64,000 bases of DNA from Alphaproteobacteria bacterium (GCA_028285305.1 JANQPV010000037.1:1-64000), one strand, 5' to 3'; positions 28,898 through 42,498 are shown, numbered from the stretch's first letter. Notes: generated by a model from the letters alone, not told the origin. Program-made: numbers and translations.

Positions 28898-29003
28898 CTA
28901 GCCTGAGGTCATACGAACAATCAACGTATCTCATCGCACTTCACTATTCTCGAATAGGAATTCACAAACACGAAGGACAGTCCATCCACCTTGCTCAATG
29001 GGG

Positions 29004-29387
29004 TTAGTTCGCCTCGACCTTGGGCGGGCGCAACGAGTGAATATAGGCGATCACATCCGCCTGGTCCTGGGCCGAAAGCACATAATTCGGCATCCTGTCG
29101 TGGTGGGAGTTGAGAAACACCGTCAGACCCAACTCTGTATACGTCGGGTTATCTGCAATGATCGTAAACGAAGGCGCACCTGTCGCCGGTGTGACGGCAT
29201 AATCTCCTTTAATGGCATGACAGACAGCGCAAGCCTCTTCACTTAACCGCCGCCCCTCTTCCACACGGCCAGAGACAATAGAGACCACTTCTTCGTTGTC
29301 ATCAGAAGGACCGCAGGCCACCAACAGAAAAAGGACTGCGCTCAATCCTGCGAGAGTGCGCACACGGCAGCTTCCGTTCGTCATCAT
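29004..29387 (-). CDS. Small monohaem cytochrome c lipoprotein
   Basis: The 127-residue protein has a lipoprotein signal ending in the lipobox LLVAC (Cys near residue 25), so it should be lipid-anchored at the periplasmic face. It is followed by one class I c-type haem site CAVCH near residue 53 and a candidate axial Met in HHDRMPNYVLS near residue 98. The small size and MPNYxLS-type C-terminal half suggest an electron carrier. AAGGGAG precedes the tandem ATGs; the second (29384) is equally possible. It lies 14 bases after the macrodomain gene and is probably co-transcribed with it. Confidence 0.8.
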   Translation of the reverse strand: MMTNGSCRVRTLAGLSAVLFLLVACGPSDDNEEVVSIVSGRVEEGRRLSEEACAVCHAIKGDYAVTPATGAPSFTIIADNPTYTELGLTVFLNSHHDRMPNYVLSAQDQADVIAYIHSLRPPKVEAN

Positions 29388-29401
29388 AGCTCCCTTTCGA
29401 T

Positions 29402-29890
29402 TTACCTGAGCTTTTCGTCCGCCTGCGTGCCCTTGGCATAGGTCTCATAAATGATAACGGGGATCTTCAGATCGCCCAGCTCACCCGCGATCAAAGGCTC
29501 GACCTCGCTCCAATCCAAGCCGCCAACTCCCGTTGCCAACCGAGGCAATGCGAGAGAGGAAATAGCTTCTTTTTCAAGAATTTTGCGCATCTCCTTCAGA
29601 GCCGACTTCACGTTGTGCGCCGTGGCTTTGCCCGGGTGGCTGCCTTCGTTCGGTGCCGGCTCTTGCGTCATGAGATTTATAACTACCCGTTCCGGGCCAG
29701 CCCAAAGCCAGGCTTCGCCGGCTGAAGGATTATGCAGTCGGCAGTAATGCCGGAAATCTTTCGCCATCGCCGGATGCTGCTCCCGCAGCGCAAGGGCAAG
29801 GCCTTGATTGAAGTGGTCATGAGGTGCAACCCCATGGGCAATCGCTTGAGCCCCACTCAATAGAATGTCGCCGCGGACTTTTGTGATCAT
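29402..29890 (-). CDS. Macrodomain protein, TARG1/ALC1-like
   Basis: This is a stand-alone macrodomain of 162 residues. It begins KVRGDILLSGAQAIAHGVA and has a Gly-rich loop replaced by HDHFNQGLALALRE. A late motif, LALPRLATGVGGLDWSEV, matches the TARG1/DarG branch; there the Asp of GLDW (Asp126) lines up with TARG1 Asp125, and Lys88 is a candidate for the catalytic Lys. Members bind ADP-ribose and remove it from Glu/Asp or from DNA. No DarT toxin gene is adjacent. The ATG at 29890 with GGAGG upstream is preferred to the TTG three bases earlier. Confidence 0.75.
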   Translation of the reverse strand: MITKVRGDILLSGAQAIAHGVAPHDHFNQGLALALREQHPAMAKDFRHYCRLHNPSAGEAWLWAGPERVVINLMTQEPAPNEGSHPGKATAHNVKSALKEMRKILEKEAISSLALPRLATGVGGLDWSEVEPLIAGELGDLKIPVIIYETYAKGTQADEKLR

Positions 29891-30006
29891 CAAAATGCCT
29901 CCTCAGTAAAATGACGGTTTCACTGTGAAAGCGCAGCTCCCCCGCTTCTTTGATCTACCGCAATTGGCGGATTAAACAAGAACATTCCGTGTTGCCAAAA
30001 CACACA

Positions 30007-30516
30007 TCAGGGATTGAGAAAATCCTGCGCATCAAAGTCCACGGGCTCGTCAAGTAGCCATTCGTTGATCAGCTCAGGAATTTCGTCTTCGGTAAAGTCC
30101 TTTTGTTCCTCGGGGTCCGACACAAAAGCGGCGAGATCCGCAATCTCTTGGCCGTTCAAGTCGATCTTGTAGCCCAGTTCCATACTCTGCAGGACGATCA
30201 TCATATCGGCACCGCGCCACATGCGCGCGGTAAACTCCATGAGGTCAATATACTGCTCGTCTGCCTCAGCATCGAGCTCGGGAGCGGCCTTTCCGCCTGC
30301 CCCGTTGATGGAATGACAAACAACACAAGCCTTATCCACAAAGAGTTTCCGTCCTCTCTTTGAATCGACTTGGGGAACAACGATTTTCGGAGAGTCGGAG
30401 TAATCTCCCTGGTCAGCAGCATTTGCCATGCCGATGGCAAACCATATCGCCGCACACATGAGGACACCGCTGATTTGAATGAAACGCCAAAGCTTATCTT
30501 GCGCTGCTACCCGCAT
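30007..30516 (-). CDS. Monohaem cytochrome c, exported or membrane-anchored
   Basis: The 169-residue protein has an N-terminal hydrophobic segment (about residues 12-32, WRFIQISGVLMCAAIWFAIG) ending in MANA, a likely signal peptide. It has one haem site CVVCH in DKACVVCHSINGAGG and a possible axial Met in the MIVLQSMELGY stretch. The C-terminal 45 residues are strongly acidic. The pattern is that of small class I cytochromes c such as SorB or cytochrome-oxidase accessory cytochromes, but no specific partner is visible. The ATG at 30516 has AGGGGA upstream; an in-frame GTG lies 24 bases earlier. Confidence 0.78.
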   Translation of the reverse strand: MRVAAQDKLWRFIQISGVLMCAAIWFAIGMANAADQGDYSDSPKIVVPQVDSKRGRKLFVDKACVVCHSINGAGGKAAPELDAEADEQYIDLMEFTARMWRGADMMIVLQSMELGYKIDLNGQEIADLAAFVSDPEEQKDFTEDEIPELINEWLLDEPVDFDAQDFLNP

Positions 30517-30603
30517 AAGGATTCCCCTCGTAGAATACACGTAATGACGGGGGAACTTTACACTGATAGATGAAGAGAAGGTTGACCGAGATCAATTGAC
30601 GGC

Positions 30604-34427
<3,824 letters not shown>

Positions 34428-34570
34428 AAGGCGGGCTGCGTTTCGTTTTTGACCGGACACGCACGATTTGGGCGATGCTGGGCCACAACGCCGTTCATGC
34501 TTGCAGTCTAGAACGATTTATGTTCGCCCGCAACTTACTTGAAACGCGGCAAGTACACTGTCGATACGGA

Positions 34571-35374
34571 CTAAAACACGCGCTCGAAGGCGCGGCTAAT
34601 CCAAGACTCCTCGGCTGCGCGCGGTTCCAAATTTTGCGCTACGAGCAGCTTGTAAGAGTCTTGATACCACCGGCTGCCCGGGAAATTGTGGCCCAAGACC
34701 GCCGCTGTTGCCTGTGCCTCTCTCTCAATCCCCATGGCCATGTAAGCCTCAGACAAACGGTGGAGCGCTTCGGGCACATGTGTCGTGGTTTGGTATTCCT
34801 CGATCACAGTTCGAAATCTATTGATGGCGGCAATGAATTCATTTTGGTTCAGATAATACCGGCCGACATCCATCTCTTTCCCGGCCAGATGGTCGCGGGT
34901 CATATCAATTTTGAGCCGAGCATCTCGCGCATATTCGGACTGGGGGTACCGACGAACAACTTCACGGAGACCATCCAGTGCGTTCTTTGTGATCTCCTGA
35001 TCTCGTCCCACATCCCGAATCCGTTCGTAGTAACTGATCGCCTTCAGATAGTAGGCATAAGGCGCATCCTTATTGCCCGGATGGAGAGCGATGAACCGCT
35101 CAGCCGCCAAAATCGCTTCATCATACTTGTTGATCTGATAGTTCGCGAAAGCGGACATCAGCATCGATCGCCGCGCCCAAACAGAATAAGGATGCTGACG
35201 TTCGACCTCGTCAAAAAACTGGATCGCCAGACGATATTGCTTTTCGGACATGTAATCGAGCGCGGTATTGTAGAGCGCCTCAACGGGACGTTCGACATAT
35301 TCTATCTGCTGCGTGTTTCCCGAACATCCGGACAATGCGAGCGCGCAAACCATCGCAAACGCGGCTACTCTCAT
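34571..35374 (-). CDS. bamD: Outer-membrane assembly lipoprotein BamD
   Basis: BamD is the essential lipoprotein of the BAM complex that inserts outer-membrane beta-barrels. The 267-residue protein has a lipoprotein signal with lipobox LSGC at about 14-17. TPR-like repeats follow, including LYNTALDYMSEKQYRLAIQFFDEVERQHPYS (given here only as the family hallmark of TPR 1) and LAGKEMDVGRYYLNQNEF. Its position between lpxC and recN matches conserved synteny. Confidence 0.95.
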   Translation of the reverse strand: MRVAAFAMVCALALSGCSGNTQQIEYVERPVEALYNTALDYMSEKQYRLAIQFFDEVERQHPYSVWARRSMLMSAFANYQINKYDEAILAAERFIALHPGNKDAPYAYYLKAISYYERIRDVGRDQEITKNALDGLREVVRRYPQSEYARDARLKIDMTRDHLAGKEMDVGRYYLNQNEFIAAINRFRTVIEEYQTTTHVPEALHRLSEAYMAMGIEREAQATAAVLGHNFPGSRWYQDSYKLLVAQNLEPRAAEESWISRAFERVF

Positions 35375-35714
35375 CTTCTAGTTCCTTTTGTCGTGTGTAT
35401 TCATCACCAAATCCGGTTGCATATCTCACCGTGCGTATCTCGCCGATGGAACACCTTTTTGATCGAGTGCATCTAATCCACTGATCCAAGCATTTTTCGC
35501 GCCAATGAGCCGCCTGTTCATTATAAAGATTCGATGTTGTCTTCGGACGGGGTTTTAGCCTACTTTTCTCCCTCATCCCAACATCAGTTGAGCGGACAAG
35601 TATTTACATCGCACAACTCGACCAATTCGCCGTTTCTTGGCACCAAATACTCAGTGAGAATTGTGGCCTGATTTGGGTTCAACAATCAACCGGGCTAAGG
35701 GTAAAGGGGTATAC
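35375..35714. other. Divergent intergenic region between bamD and the XRE gene
   Basis: This 340-bp spacer lies between two diverging genes and should contain both promoters. On the minus strand a TATAAT (35520-35525) could be a -10 for bamD, but no matching -35 is found. On the plus strand only the AAAGGGG ribosome site before the XRE start is clear. No RNA gene or repeat is seen. Confidence 0.4.
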
Positions 35715-36140
35715 ATGTCTGAATTCGACCAAAGGCCTCTGCAAATGGATACACATCGAGACAGTGCGCACCGGGTGGATGAAATTGTCGGCGAGGAAAT
35801 TCGCAAACGCCGCCTCCACCTGGGATTAACCCAAGAACAGCTCGCAAGAGTCTTGCGCGTCTCGTACCAACAGATTCAAAAGTACGAAACTGGAACAACA
35901 AGATTGTCTGCCGGCCGATTGTATGAGATTTCCCGCCTTTTGGAATGTGACGTTAGTACATTTTTCGAGCGGGTCGATGCGGAACGAAACGGAGATATGG
36001 GGACGAGGGTAATCCCGGAAGCAAAAACCAAGAACACATCGGAATTGATTCAGAGCTACTCTCGCCTCCAAAATTCCGAAGTGCAAATTGCAATTCTGAA
36101 CCTGATCCGTAGTCTGAATCACGCTCGCCGAAAGAGTTAA
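35715..36140 (+). CDS. XRE-family helix-turn-helix regulator
   Basis: The 141-residue protein has one HTH domain at about residues 20-78: GEEIRKRRLHLGLTQEQLARV, then SYQQIQKYETGTTRLSAGRLYEI. This is the common short XRE type of alphaproteobacteria. The C-terminal 60 residues form a helical tail with no known ligand domain. The start at 35715 has AAAGGGG 7 bases upstream; the longer frame from 35661 lacks one. It is the only plus-strand gene inside the 30-56 kb minus-strand block, sitting between lpxC and bamD. Its targets are unknown. Confidence 0.85.
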   Translation: MSEFDQRPLQMDTHRDSAHRVDEIVGEEIRKRRLHLGLTQEQLARVLRVSYQQIQKYETGTTRLSAGRLYEISRLLECDVSTFFERVDAERNGDMGTRVIPEAKTKNTSELIQSYSRLQNSEVQIAILNLIRSLNHARRKS

Positions 36141-36213
36141 TCAACCAATCGGAAATGACTCAATCCGAGCGTGGGCGCAGAGTCTAGAGATCAGCGTGAG
36201 TAATCATCGGACT

Positions 36214-37203
36214 CTATGCAAGAGCGGCGCTTTGTTTGCCAGCAACAGCAACAGGCTGAAAGGCTCGGTCCGAAGGATGCAGTCCAGACCACTCCCAACA
36301 ATCTTCCTGTGCAAACAATTCGCGAAGAAGCAAATTGTTCATACGATGGCCCGAGCATGTACCCTCGAAACGTCCCATAATCGGGTGTCCTGCCAAGGCC
36401 AAATCCCCAATCGCGTCGAGGGCCTTATGACGGACGAATTCGTCCTTGTATCTCAGAGCACCACTATTCAAAATCGTGTCCCCTTTGATCACAATGGCAT
36501 TTTCCAATGAACTGCCCAACGCGCGTCCAGCCTGTTGCAATTTTTCAGCTTGCTCGAAAAATCCGAACGTTCTGGCTCGGCTCAAATTGTGCTTGAACGT
36601 ATCCGAATTGACTTCGCACTCGAAGTATTGTCTGCCAATGATGGGATTGGCGAAATCGATTGTCATCGCAACCTCGAACCGGTCACTTGGATAAAGAGTC
36701 GCGCAAGCCTCTCCGTCCTCAACCATAACAGGCCGGGTAACTCGAATTGACCGCCGTGCCGCCGATAGCTCTAGTCTTCCGGCGCATTCTATGAGGAACA
36801 CATAGGGCGCCGAGCTGCCGTCCATAACGGGAACCTCTCCCCCATCCAACTCTACAAGCACATTGTCAATTCCACATCCAACGAGAGCCGCCATAAGGTG
36901 CTCAATCGTTGAGACTTCGACACCTGCAGCATTTCGAATCGTCGTCCCTAGCAGAGTATCACAAACAGCGTCATATGTTGCTTCCACCCTTTGAGACTGA
37001 CGAGGAACATCGATTCGTTTGAATACGACACCCGAGTTAGCTGGAGCCGGCCGCAAGCACATACGGACCTTCTTGCCGCTGTGAACACCGATTCCCGTAC
37101 AAGAAATTTGGCTCTTGATGGTTGTTTGAAGGTGTGAAATCACCCGGTATCCCCCAATTCTTTCATCGCTCGAAGGCTGTGCGGTCCATTCAACCGAACT
37201 CAT
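36214..37203 (-). CDS. lpxC: UDP-3-O-acyl-GlcNAc deacetylase
   Basis: LpxC is the zinc deacetylase of the committed step of lipid A synthesis. The 329-residue protein has the first zinc His in TIEHLMAAL (about residue 102) and the later His/Asp pair in RHKALDAIGDL. The catalytic His is in SGHRMNN. The family core starts at SHLQTTIKSQ, so about 22-30 N-terminal residues precede it. The ATG at 37203 is chosen; a TTG 24 bases upstream is in frame. A terminator after ftsZ and a candidate promoter suggest separate expression. Confidence 0.95.
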   Translation of the reverse strand: MSSVEWTAQPSSDERIGGYRVISHLQTTIKSQISCTGIGVHSGKKVRMCLRPAPANSGVVFKRIDVPRQSQRVEATYDAVCDTLLGTTIRNAAGVEVSTIEHLMAALVGCGIDNVLVELDGGEVPVMDGSSAPYVFLIECAGRLELSAARRSIRVTRPVMVEDGEACATLYPSDRFEVAMTIDFANPIIGRQYFECEVNSDTFKHNLSRARTFGFFEQAEKLQQAGRALGSSLENAIVIKGDTILNSGALRYKDEFVRHKALDAIGDLALAGHPIMGRFEGTCSGHRMNNLLLRELFAQEDCWEWSGLHPSDRAFQPVAVAGKQSAALA

Positions 37204-37285
37204 TAATCGCCGATCACCCAAAGACAATTCCCCACCAGATATCTTGTTTTGCGATCATGCTCCGACGAGCCACTGAACAGAGTAA

Positions 37286-37313
37286 ATAGTATCATTCGTT
37301 CTGCGACTTCAAA
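37286..37313 (-). promoter_or_regulatory. Candidate lpxC promoter
   Basis: On the minus strand a -10-like TACTAT (37286-37291), preceded by TG one base upstream as in extended -10 promoters, lies below a -35-like TTTGAA (37308-37313) at 16-base spacing. It is about 83 bases upstream of the lpxC ATG and downstream of the ftsZ terminator, so it could drive lpxC alone. Confidence 0.3.
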
Positions 37314-37403
37314 TAAACGATTATTTCCGAATGTTTCCTTGGAAAGTCCCCGTCTGATTGTTGAAACACTCCCGTTGAGCATTGAGCAAGACGGCCCGCA
37401 CAC

Positions 37404-37440
37404 AAAAAAAGCCCTCTAAAGCAAATGTTTAGAGGGCTTT
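37404..37440 (-). terminator. Rho-independent terminator after ftsZ
   Basis: A perfect 10-bp stem (37411-37420 with 37428-37437, GCCCTCTAAA) and a 7-base loop are followed on the minus strand by seven T residues (37404-37410). It begins 17 bases after the ftsZ stop and should end the dcw transcript. It is the clearest intrinsic terminator in the window. Confidence 0.9.
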
Positions 37441-37456
37441 AACAATAAGGATCGCC

Positions 37457-39220
37457 CTAATTAACTTGCCGGCGCAAAAAAGCAGGAATTTCCAACTGCT
37501 CTTCCTCATCCATACTGTCAAACAGCTCACGCGACTGCTCAACCTGAACGGGCGCCGGAGGCTGTTCCACCGCTTCTTGTGGCCATGGCCGGGCAGCGGC
37601 GCTTGATGCCCCCGAAGGCATCCCCGCGACGATCGCGGACGAAGAAACCGATGCCCGATTTGCTTGACGCGCAGACTTCACGCCCTGCATCATTCTATCG
37701 AAAACCGTTCTTGCCCCTTTCCAGGAATTTCCATCAGCAGCCTCTGCCTCAGATCCCTCATTTGGAGTCGCTTGGACTTTTGGCTGCTGGACACCTTTTT
37801 CTACGGCCGGGTCGGCTTGGTCTTTCTTTGGATGGGACTCTTGAGACTCCTTCCCGTGGCTCATACTTTCATTGAGCGCGGCGCCACCCTCCTGCTGACC
37901 CGCACCCGAGGTATGAACGACTCCCGCACCCGCGTTAGGAACGGCCGCTTCGGTTTTGGGGAGAGCGGCAGGCTGCGCATGGGGCTGCATCTGTGGTTTT
38001 GCAGCGCTTGGAGCAGTGGCGGAATTTTGCACTTCAGACCCTACTGAGCTCTGGGGCGCATCCGGCTTGTCCACAGCCGCAGGTTCACTCCCACTTTCCG
38101 TTTTCACTTGCGGAGCCAACTGACGTTCGATCTGCTCCGTCATTGCGTGAACGGGCGGCTGCGAGGAAGGCTCACTCGGCCGGTTCCTTATCTGGTTCGG
38201 CACCGCGGCCCGAACCTCTTCGCCATTCTGTTCCGTCCACTCATTTTCGCTCTCGTTTACGTCGATGCCGGTCGCGACCACAGACACCCGCATCGCGCCG
38301 CTGAGTTCGTCATCATATGTCGAACCGACAATTATATTGGCATCGGGATCAACTTCAGAACGGATACGGTTGGCGGCTTCGTCAACTTCGTAGAGTCCGA
38401 TATCTGCACCGCCTGTAATATTGATCAGAACACCGCGCGCGCCCTTCATCGACACATCGTCCAACAACGGATTGCGAATTGCCGCTTCTGCCGCCTCAAT
38501 AGCCCGCTTTTCGCCGCTTCCCTCGCCGGTGCCCATCATCGCCTGGCCCATTTCGTTCATCACAGCACGCACGTCGGCGAAATCAAGATTGATAAGTCCC
38601 GGCCGCACCATCAAATCGGTGATTCCGCGCACACCCGAATGCAAGACTTCGTCTGCCATCGAAAACGCATCGGCAAACGTCGTCGTCTCATTGGCAATAC
38701 GAAACAAATTCTGGTTCGGAATAACCAAAAGCGTGTCAGCGAACTGCTGAAGTTCATCGATACCGGCTTCAGCCACGCGCATCCGCCGGCTGCCTTCGAA
38801 CTGAAACGGTTTCGTCACAACGCCTACCGTCAGTATACCTTGTTCCTTGGCCGCCCGCGCAATCACGGGGGCTGCGCCGGTCCCGGTTCCCCCGCCCATG
38901 CCGGCGGTGATGAAAACCATGTGGCTTCCGGACAAATGGTCCATAATTTCGGGGAGCGTCTCCTCGGCTGCGGCACGTCCGATTTCCGGCCGCGAGCCCG
39001 CGCCAAGTCCTTCGGTAATGGACACTCCCATTTGAATTCGCCGCTCACAGCTCGATAAAGAAAGAGCCTGAGAATCAGTGTTCGCCACCACAAACTCAAC
39101 ACCGTCCAGATGGGACTGGATCATATTATTGACAGCATTGCCGCCTGCCCCGCCAACTCCAAAAACCGTTATCTTTGGCCTCAGCTCCGTTTGTTCGGGC
39201 ACACTGAGAGAAATTGTCAT
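37457..39220 (-). CDS. ftsZ: Cell division protein FtsZ
   Basis: FtsZ is the tubulin-like GTPase that forms the Z ring. The GTPase domain covers about residues 15-325 and has the tubulin signature [13 protein letters not shown]. The C-terminal linker of about 245 residues is rich in Ala, Gln, Glu and Pro. The protein ends in the conserved partner-binding peptide ([16 protein letters not shown]). At 587 residues it is long, as in many alphaproteobacteria, because of the linker. AGGAGG lies five bases before the ATG. It is the last gene of the dcw cluster, followed by a strong terminator. Confidence 0.98.
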   Translation of the reverse strand: MTISLSVPEQTELRPKITVFGVGGAGGNAVNNMIQSHLDGVEFVVANTDSQALSLSSCERRIQMGVSITEGLGAGSRPEIGRAAAEETLPEIMDHLSGSHMVFITAGMGGGTGTGAAPVIARAAKEQGILTVGVVTKPFQFEGSRRMRVAEAGIDELQQFADTLLVIPNQNLFRIANETTTFADAFSMADEVLHSGVRGITDLMVRPGLINLDFADVRAVMNEMGQAMMGTGEGSGEKRAIEAAEAAIRNPLLDDVSMKGARGVLINITGGADIGLYEVDEAANRIRSEVDPDANIIVGSTYDDELSGAMRVSVVATGIDVNESENEWTEQNGEEVRAAVPNQIRNRPSEPSSQPPVHAMTEQIERQLAPQVKTESGSEPAAVDKPDAPQSSVGSEVQNSATAPSAAKPQMQPHAQPAALPKTEAAVPNAGAGVVHTSGAGQQEGGAALNESMSHGKESQESHPKKDQADPAVEKGVQQPKVQATPNEGSEAEAADGNSWKGARTVFDRMMQGVKSARQANRASVSSSAIVAGMPSGASSAAARPWPQEAVEQPPAPVQVEQSRELFDSMDEEEQLEIPAFLRRQVN

Positions 39221-39286
39221 TTAGACCTCCTAATTTTTATCCCCTCCAGAGAATATCCTCACCGAACCCGTATTTTATTCTGGTAC

Positions 39287-40597
39287 TCATGACGCAAAAC
39301 TAAACCATCGTTTCAGACCGGTCACCTGGCCCTCCGAGTGTTCGAACCCGGTTTTTTCGTTGGAGCCAATCAAGATGGCTTCGGAAGGAGCGTTAAAGGC
39401 GTACTCCAACAATCCGCTCACGACCGAAAACGCAGGGCTGGTCATCGTATCCGGTACTCCCGCGAGACGCATAGGCCTCCCTAGGCGGACATTTTTCTCC
39501 AGAATCCGTGCCGCAAACTCCCTTGCTCCATTAAGTTGACTCGCACCTCCAGTCAACACCATTCGCTTGCCAACGATTGAATCCATTCCGCAAATTCTTA
39601 AGCGATCGCGCACCAATTCGAAGATTTCTTCGAGTCTTGGCCTAATGATGCTGGTTAACAAAGATCTGGGAATTTGGTTGGCGCAGCTTTGCGAGTCTTC
39701 CCCAAGCTGAATAACCTCTAGACCTTCTTGATGATCCGTGGGGCTCGACAAAGCACTTCCGTAAAGTGTCTTTAAACGTTCGGCCGACGCGATAGAAACG
39801 GACAATCCTCGAGCAATATCATTCGTGATATTTTCCCCGCCATAAGGCACGACTTCGGAATGCAAACAAACGCCCTGGTGGAAAATACTAAAGCTCGTCG
39901 TTCCACCGCCCATATCTACACAGATGGCGCCCAGTTCAGCTTCGTCTTGAACCATGCAGGCTAAACCACTGGCGTAGGGCGAAACCACAACCCCCGCCAG
40001 CTCCAGGTGGCAACGTTCCACGCAGAGCGCCAGATTTTGAAGCTGAGCCCGAGACGCAGTGACAATGTGCATGTGCACACCGAGCTTTTCACCATGCATC
40101 TCTCTCGGATCTCTGATCGCACCATGACCATCTATGGTGTAGGCGGAAGGGATCGCGTGAATGACGGTTTCGTTCTCCGGGCTGTGTTGCCGCCTGGCTT
40201 CTGAGAGAATATGGGCAACATCGCTTTCAGTGATGGCCCGGCCGCCGATGGCCATGTGCGCATTGACAAGCGAGCTCGCTGGATTTCCAGCTGAGAGATT
40301 GAGAACAACGTCCTTAACGACCGTGTTCGCAATACGTTCGGCCCCCTCAACAGCAGCACGAATCGCCGTCTCCACGGGAGCCATTTCAACCACGGCCCCT
40401 TTTCGAATACCGTTTGAGACCTGATGGCCTACACCAACCACGCGGATAGGCGCGCGATTACGCCCACTGGATTTTGTTCCTTTGGCGATAAAACAGGTTA
40501 CCTTGCTGGTCCCGACATCAAGTACAGTGACGGTGCTCTGACGAGAGGCCGCAGCAGATCGGTCTCGATTAGATTTTTTTGGATCGGGCGACCGCAT
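39287..40597 (-). CDS. ftsA: Cell division protein FtsA
   Basis: This actin-like protein tethers FtsZ to the membrane. The 436-residue sequence shows phosphate-1 VTVLDVGTSKVTCFIA and the phosphate-2 region GAICVDMGGGTTSFSIF. The adenosine motif is VLTGGASQLNG. A short amphipathic C-terminal helix (GLKRWFSFAS) is the expected membrane-targeting sequence. It starts directly at the ftsQ stop and is followed by ftsZ after 66 bases, which contain the ftsZ ribosome site. Confidence 0.96.
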   Translation of the reverse strand: MRSPDPKKSNRDRSAAASRQSTVTVLDVGTSKVTCFIAKGTKSSGRNRAPIRVVGVGHQVSNGIRKGAVVEMAPVETAIRAAVEGAERIANTVVKDVVLNLSAGNPASSLVNAHMAIGGRAITESDVAHILSEARRQHSPENETVIHAIPSAYTIDGHGAIRDPREMHGEKLGVHMHIVTASRAQLQNLALCVERCHLELAGVVVSPYASGLACMVQDEAELGAICVDMGGGTTSFSIFHQGVCLHSEVVPYGGENITNDIARGLSVSIASAERLKTLYGSALSSPTDHQEGLEVIQLGEDSQSCANQIPRSLLTSIIRPRLEEIFELVRDRLRICGMDSIVGKRMVLTGGASQLNGAREFAARILEKNVRLGRPMRLAGVPDTMTSPAFSVVSGLLEYAFNAPSEAILIGSNEKTGFEHSEGQVTGLKRWFSFAS

Positions 40598-41581
40598 TTA
40601 CGCTCCCATGCCCCCTTTGACTTCGGAACGCTGTGGGTTGGAACGAGATCTAAGATACAAACGGTCAGGTTGCCGAAGGTCTATGATCTCAACATCACGA
40701 GACAGCAACCGAAACTTGTCCTGCAATTCCGCCAACAAGCTGAGTGCCACCCCCGGTCTTTCATCTGGTAACAGAACATCAATGCCATTGTCTAAACGCA
40801 AGGTCCAACGCCTCTCACCCACTCGAATCGCAGCGCGCACACGGGGCGCAATCCTTTTGTGCAGACTGAGCAATTCAACGAGTTCGGGGGCAGCTCGCGA
40901 GGCCCCTTTTCCAACTACATGCAGCAAATGTGGGAAGCTGACATGATGATCGTCTGAGATCACTTCCCCATCTCTATCGACCAAAAAGAGCTTTTGATCG
41001 ATCTGCCAAACCGCGATGGGCTGTTTCTCCGTAAGCGACACAATAAGCGTATCTGGCCAAAATCGCATGATGGACGCCTCATCAACCCAGTGAAGCGCTT
41101 CGACCCGTTGCCTTGCCTTGCCCAAGTCAAATCGAAGAAAGGACACTGCTCCCTTTACGCCCAAGGCTTGGCTCAAAGCCGCCTTTGATGTGAATTTGCG
41201 GCCGGACACCCGAACTTCATCTACGGTTACCCCCTGATTCACCAAGAAGTTATCCACGCGCGCCGTTGCTTGGCGTGTCATAAGCCCCAGAGAACCGCTG
41301 ACGAAGAGCCCAGCCACTACGAGCACACACAAAAGTCCCACAGTGATCCGCACATGTCGGAGGGACAACTCCCTTATCAAGGCGAGACCACGTCCCACGG
41401 ACTGCAAACAGAAGCGGGAGAACGCAGCAAGTGCGTTGGCGAGAGTAGCCCCAAGGCCGACATTTTTCTTTTTTCGCTTTCGCCGTGCACCTGTCTTTTT
41501 CGCTGAGGAAGCCGATATGCGCCGTTTTGAGCCGGAGGTTTGCTTTCTCTTTTTTTGATTACGCGAGTTCAGCGATTGCAC
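40598..41581 (-). CDS. ftsQ: Cell division protein FtsQ
   Basis: This bitopic divisome protein links FtsB/FtsL to the rest of the machinery. The 327-residue protein has an unusually long, very basic cytoplasmic N-terminus (about 75 residues, rich in Lys/Arg). One transmembrane helix follows at about 77-98, then a POTRA domain starting at [13 protein letters not shown] and the FtsQ domain. Its GTG start overlaps the 3' end of ddl by 13 bases and has GAGG upstream. Confidence 0.93.
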   Translation of the reverse strand: MQSLNSRNQKKRKQTSGSKRRISASSAKKTGARRKRKKKNVGLGATLANALAAFSRFCLQSVGRGLALIRELSLRHVRITVGLLCVLVVAGLFVSGSLGLMTRQATARVDNFLVNQGVTVDEVRVSGRKFTSKAALSQALGVKGAVSFLRFDLGKARQRVEALHWVDEASIMRFWPDTLIVSLTEKQPIAVWQIDQKLFLVDRDGEVISDDHHVSFPHLLHVVGKGASRAAPELVELLSLHKRIAPRVRAAIRVGERRWTLRLDNGIDVLLPDERPGVALSLLAELQDKFRLLSRDVEIIDLRQPDRLYLRSRSNPQRSEVKGGMGA

Positions 41582-42498
41582 GATGCGTCCTCAACAATCC
41601 ACCGGCAGAGCTTTTCGAAACTCATGCCGGTATGGGCTGCTTGTTCGGGAATGAGCGATGTGGGTGTCATACCGGGCTGGGTGTTGATTTCCAACGCGAT
41701 AAGGTTGTTTCTTTCATCATCGTACCGAAAATCAGTGCGTGTCACACCACGGCATCCAATAGCCCGGTGGGCATCAAGGGCGCATTGCAGCGCCAGCTCG
41801 GTCACGGGGTCGGGAATGTCGGCGGGAATCACATGTTGAGAACCACCTTCGTCATACTTCGCCTTGTAGTCATAATAGCCCGCCATGGGGAGAATTTCGG
41901 TAACAGCCAAAGGCTTATTGTCCATCACCGAAACTGTCAGTTCTCTCCCTGGAATATATGTTTCAGCCATAAGATCATCGCCCAATGTCCAGTTGTCTCC
42001 GACCACGTCTTCCGGCGGACGATTAGCTCCTTCTTCGACAATAAACACGCCAACGCTAGACCCTTGAGCAACCGGCTTCAGCACGTAAGGAGGCTCCATC
42101 GGATGGCCGCGCTCCAGCTCTTCCCGCGCAATCAGTTTATCTTCAGCACACGGCACGCCAACGGACTTCATCATTTCTTTGGCGCGAATCTTATCCATTG
42201 CCAATGCGGACGCCATCACTCCAGAATGGGTATATGGAATCTGTAGGATCTCGAGGAGACCCTGAATGCAACCGTCTTCGCCCCATTGCCCATGCAGGCC
42301 ATTGAACACAACATCAGGCTTCAATTGCACCAGTATTTGAGCAATGTCCTGCCCAACATCGATTTCTGTAACAACGAAGCCCTCATCTCGAAGAGCGCGA
42401 GCGCACTCCCGTCCAGTCACAAGACTGACTTCCCTTTCTGCGGACCAGCCACCCTTCAAAACTGCCACATGAGGGCCAGCCGCAGTCGTCTCGGTCAT
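41569..42498 (-). CDS. ddl: D-alanine-D-alanine ligase
   Basis: This ATP-grasp enzyme makes the D-Ala-D-Ala dipeptide for peptidoglycan. The 309-residue length is that of the short DdlB type. Motifs are [16 protein letters not shown] at the N-terminus, [15 protein letters not shown], the ATP loop [11 protein letters not shown] and the late [10 protein letters not shown]. The start overlaps the murB stop by four bases (ATGA) and the 3' end overlaps ftsQ. Called ddlB in many dcw clusters. Confidence 0.96.
   Translation of the reverse strand: MTETTAAGPHVAVLKGGWSAEREVSLVTGRECARALRDEGFVVTEIDVGQDIAQILVQLKPDVVFNGLHGQWGEDGCIQGLLEILQIPYTHSGVMASALAMDKIRAKEMMKSVGVPCAEDKLIAREELERGHPMEPPYVLKPVAQGSSVGVFIVEEGANRPPEDVVGDNWTLGDDLMAETYIPGRELTVSVMDNKPLAVTEILPMAGYYDYKAKYDEGGSQHVIPADIPDPVTELALQCALDAHRAIGCRGVTRTDFRYDDERNNLIALEINTQPGMTPTSLIPEQAAHTGMSFEKLCRWIVEDASCNR

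Noticed and set aside
34475..35476. Plus-strand frame of 333 residues over bamD
   Set aside because: Antisense to bamD, Cys/His-rich as expected from reverse reading of a coding strand, no domain.
38108..39058. Plus-strand frame of 316 residues over ftsZ
   Set aside because: Antisense shadow of the conserved GTPase domain.
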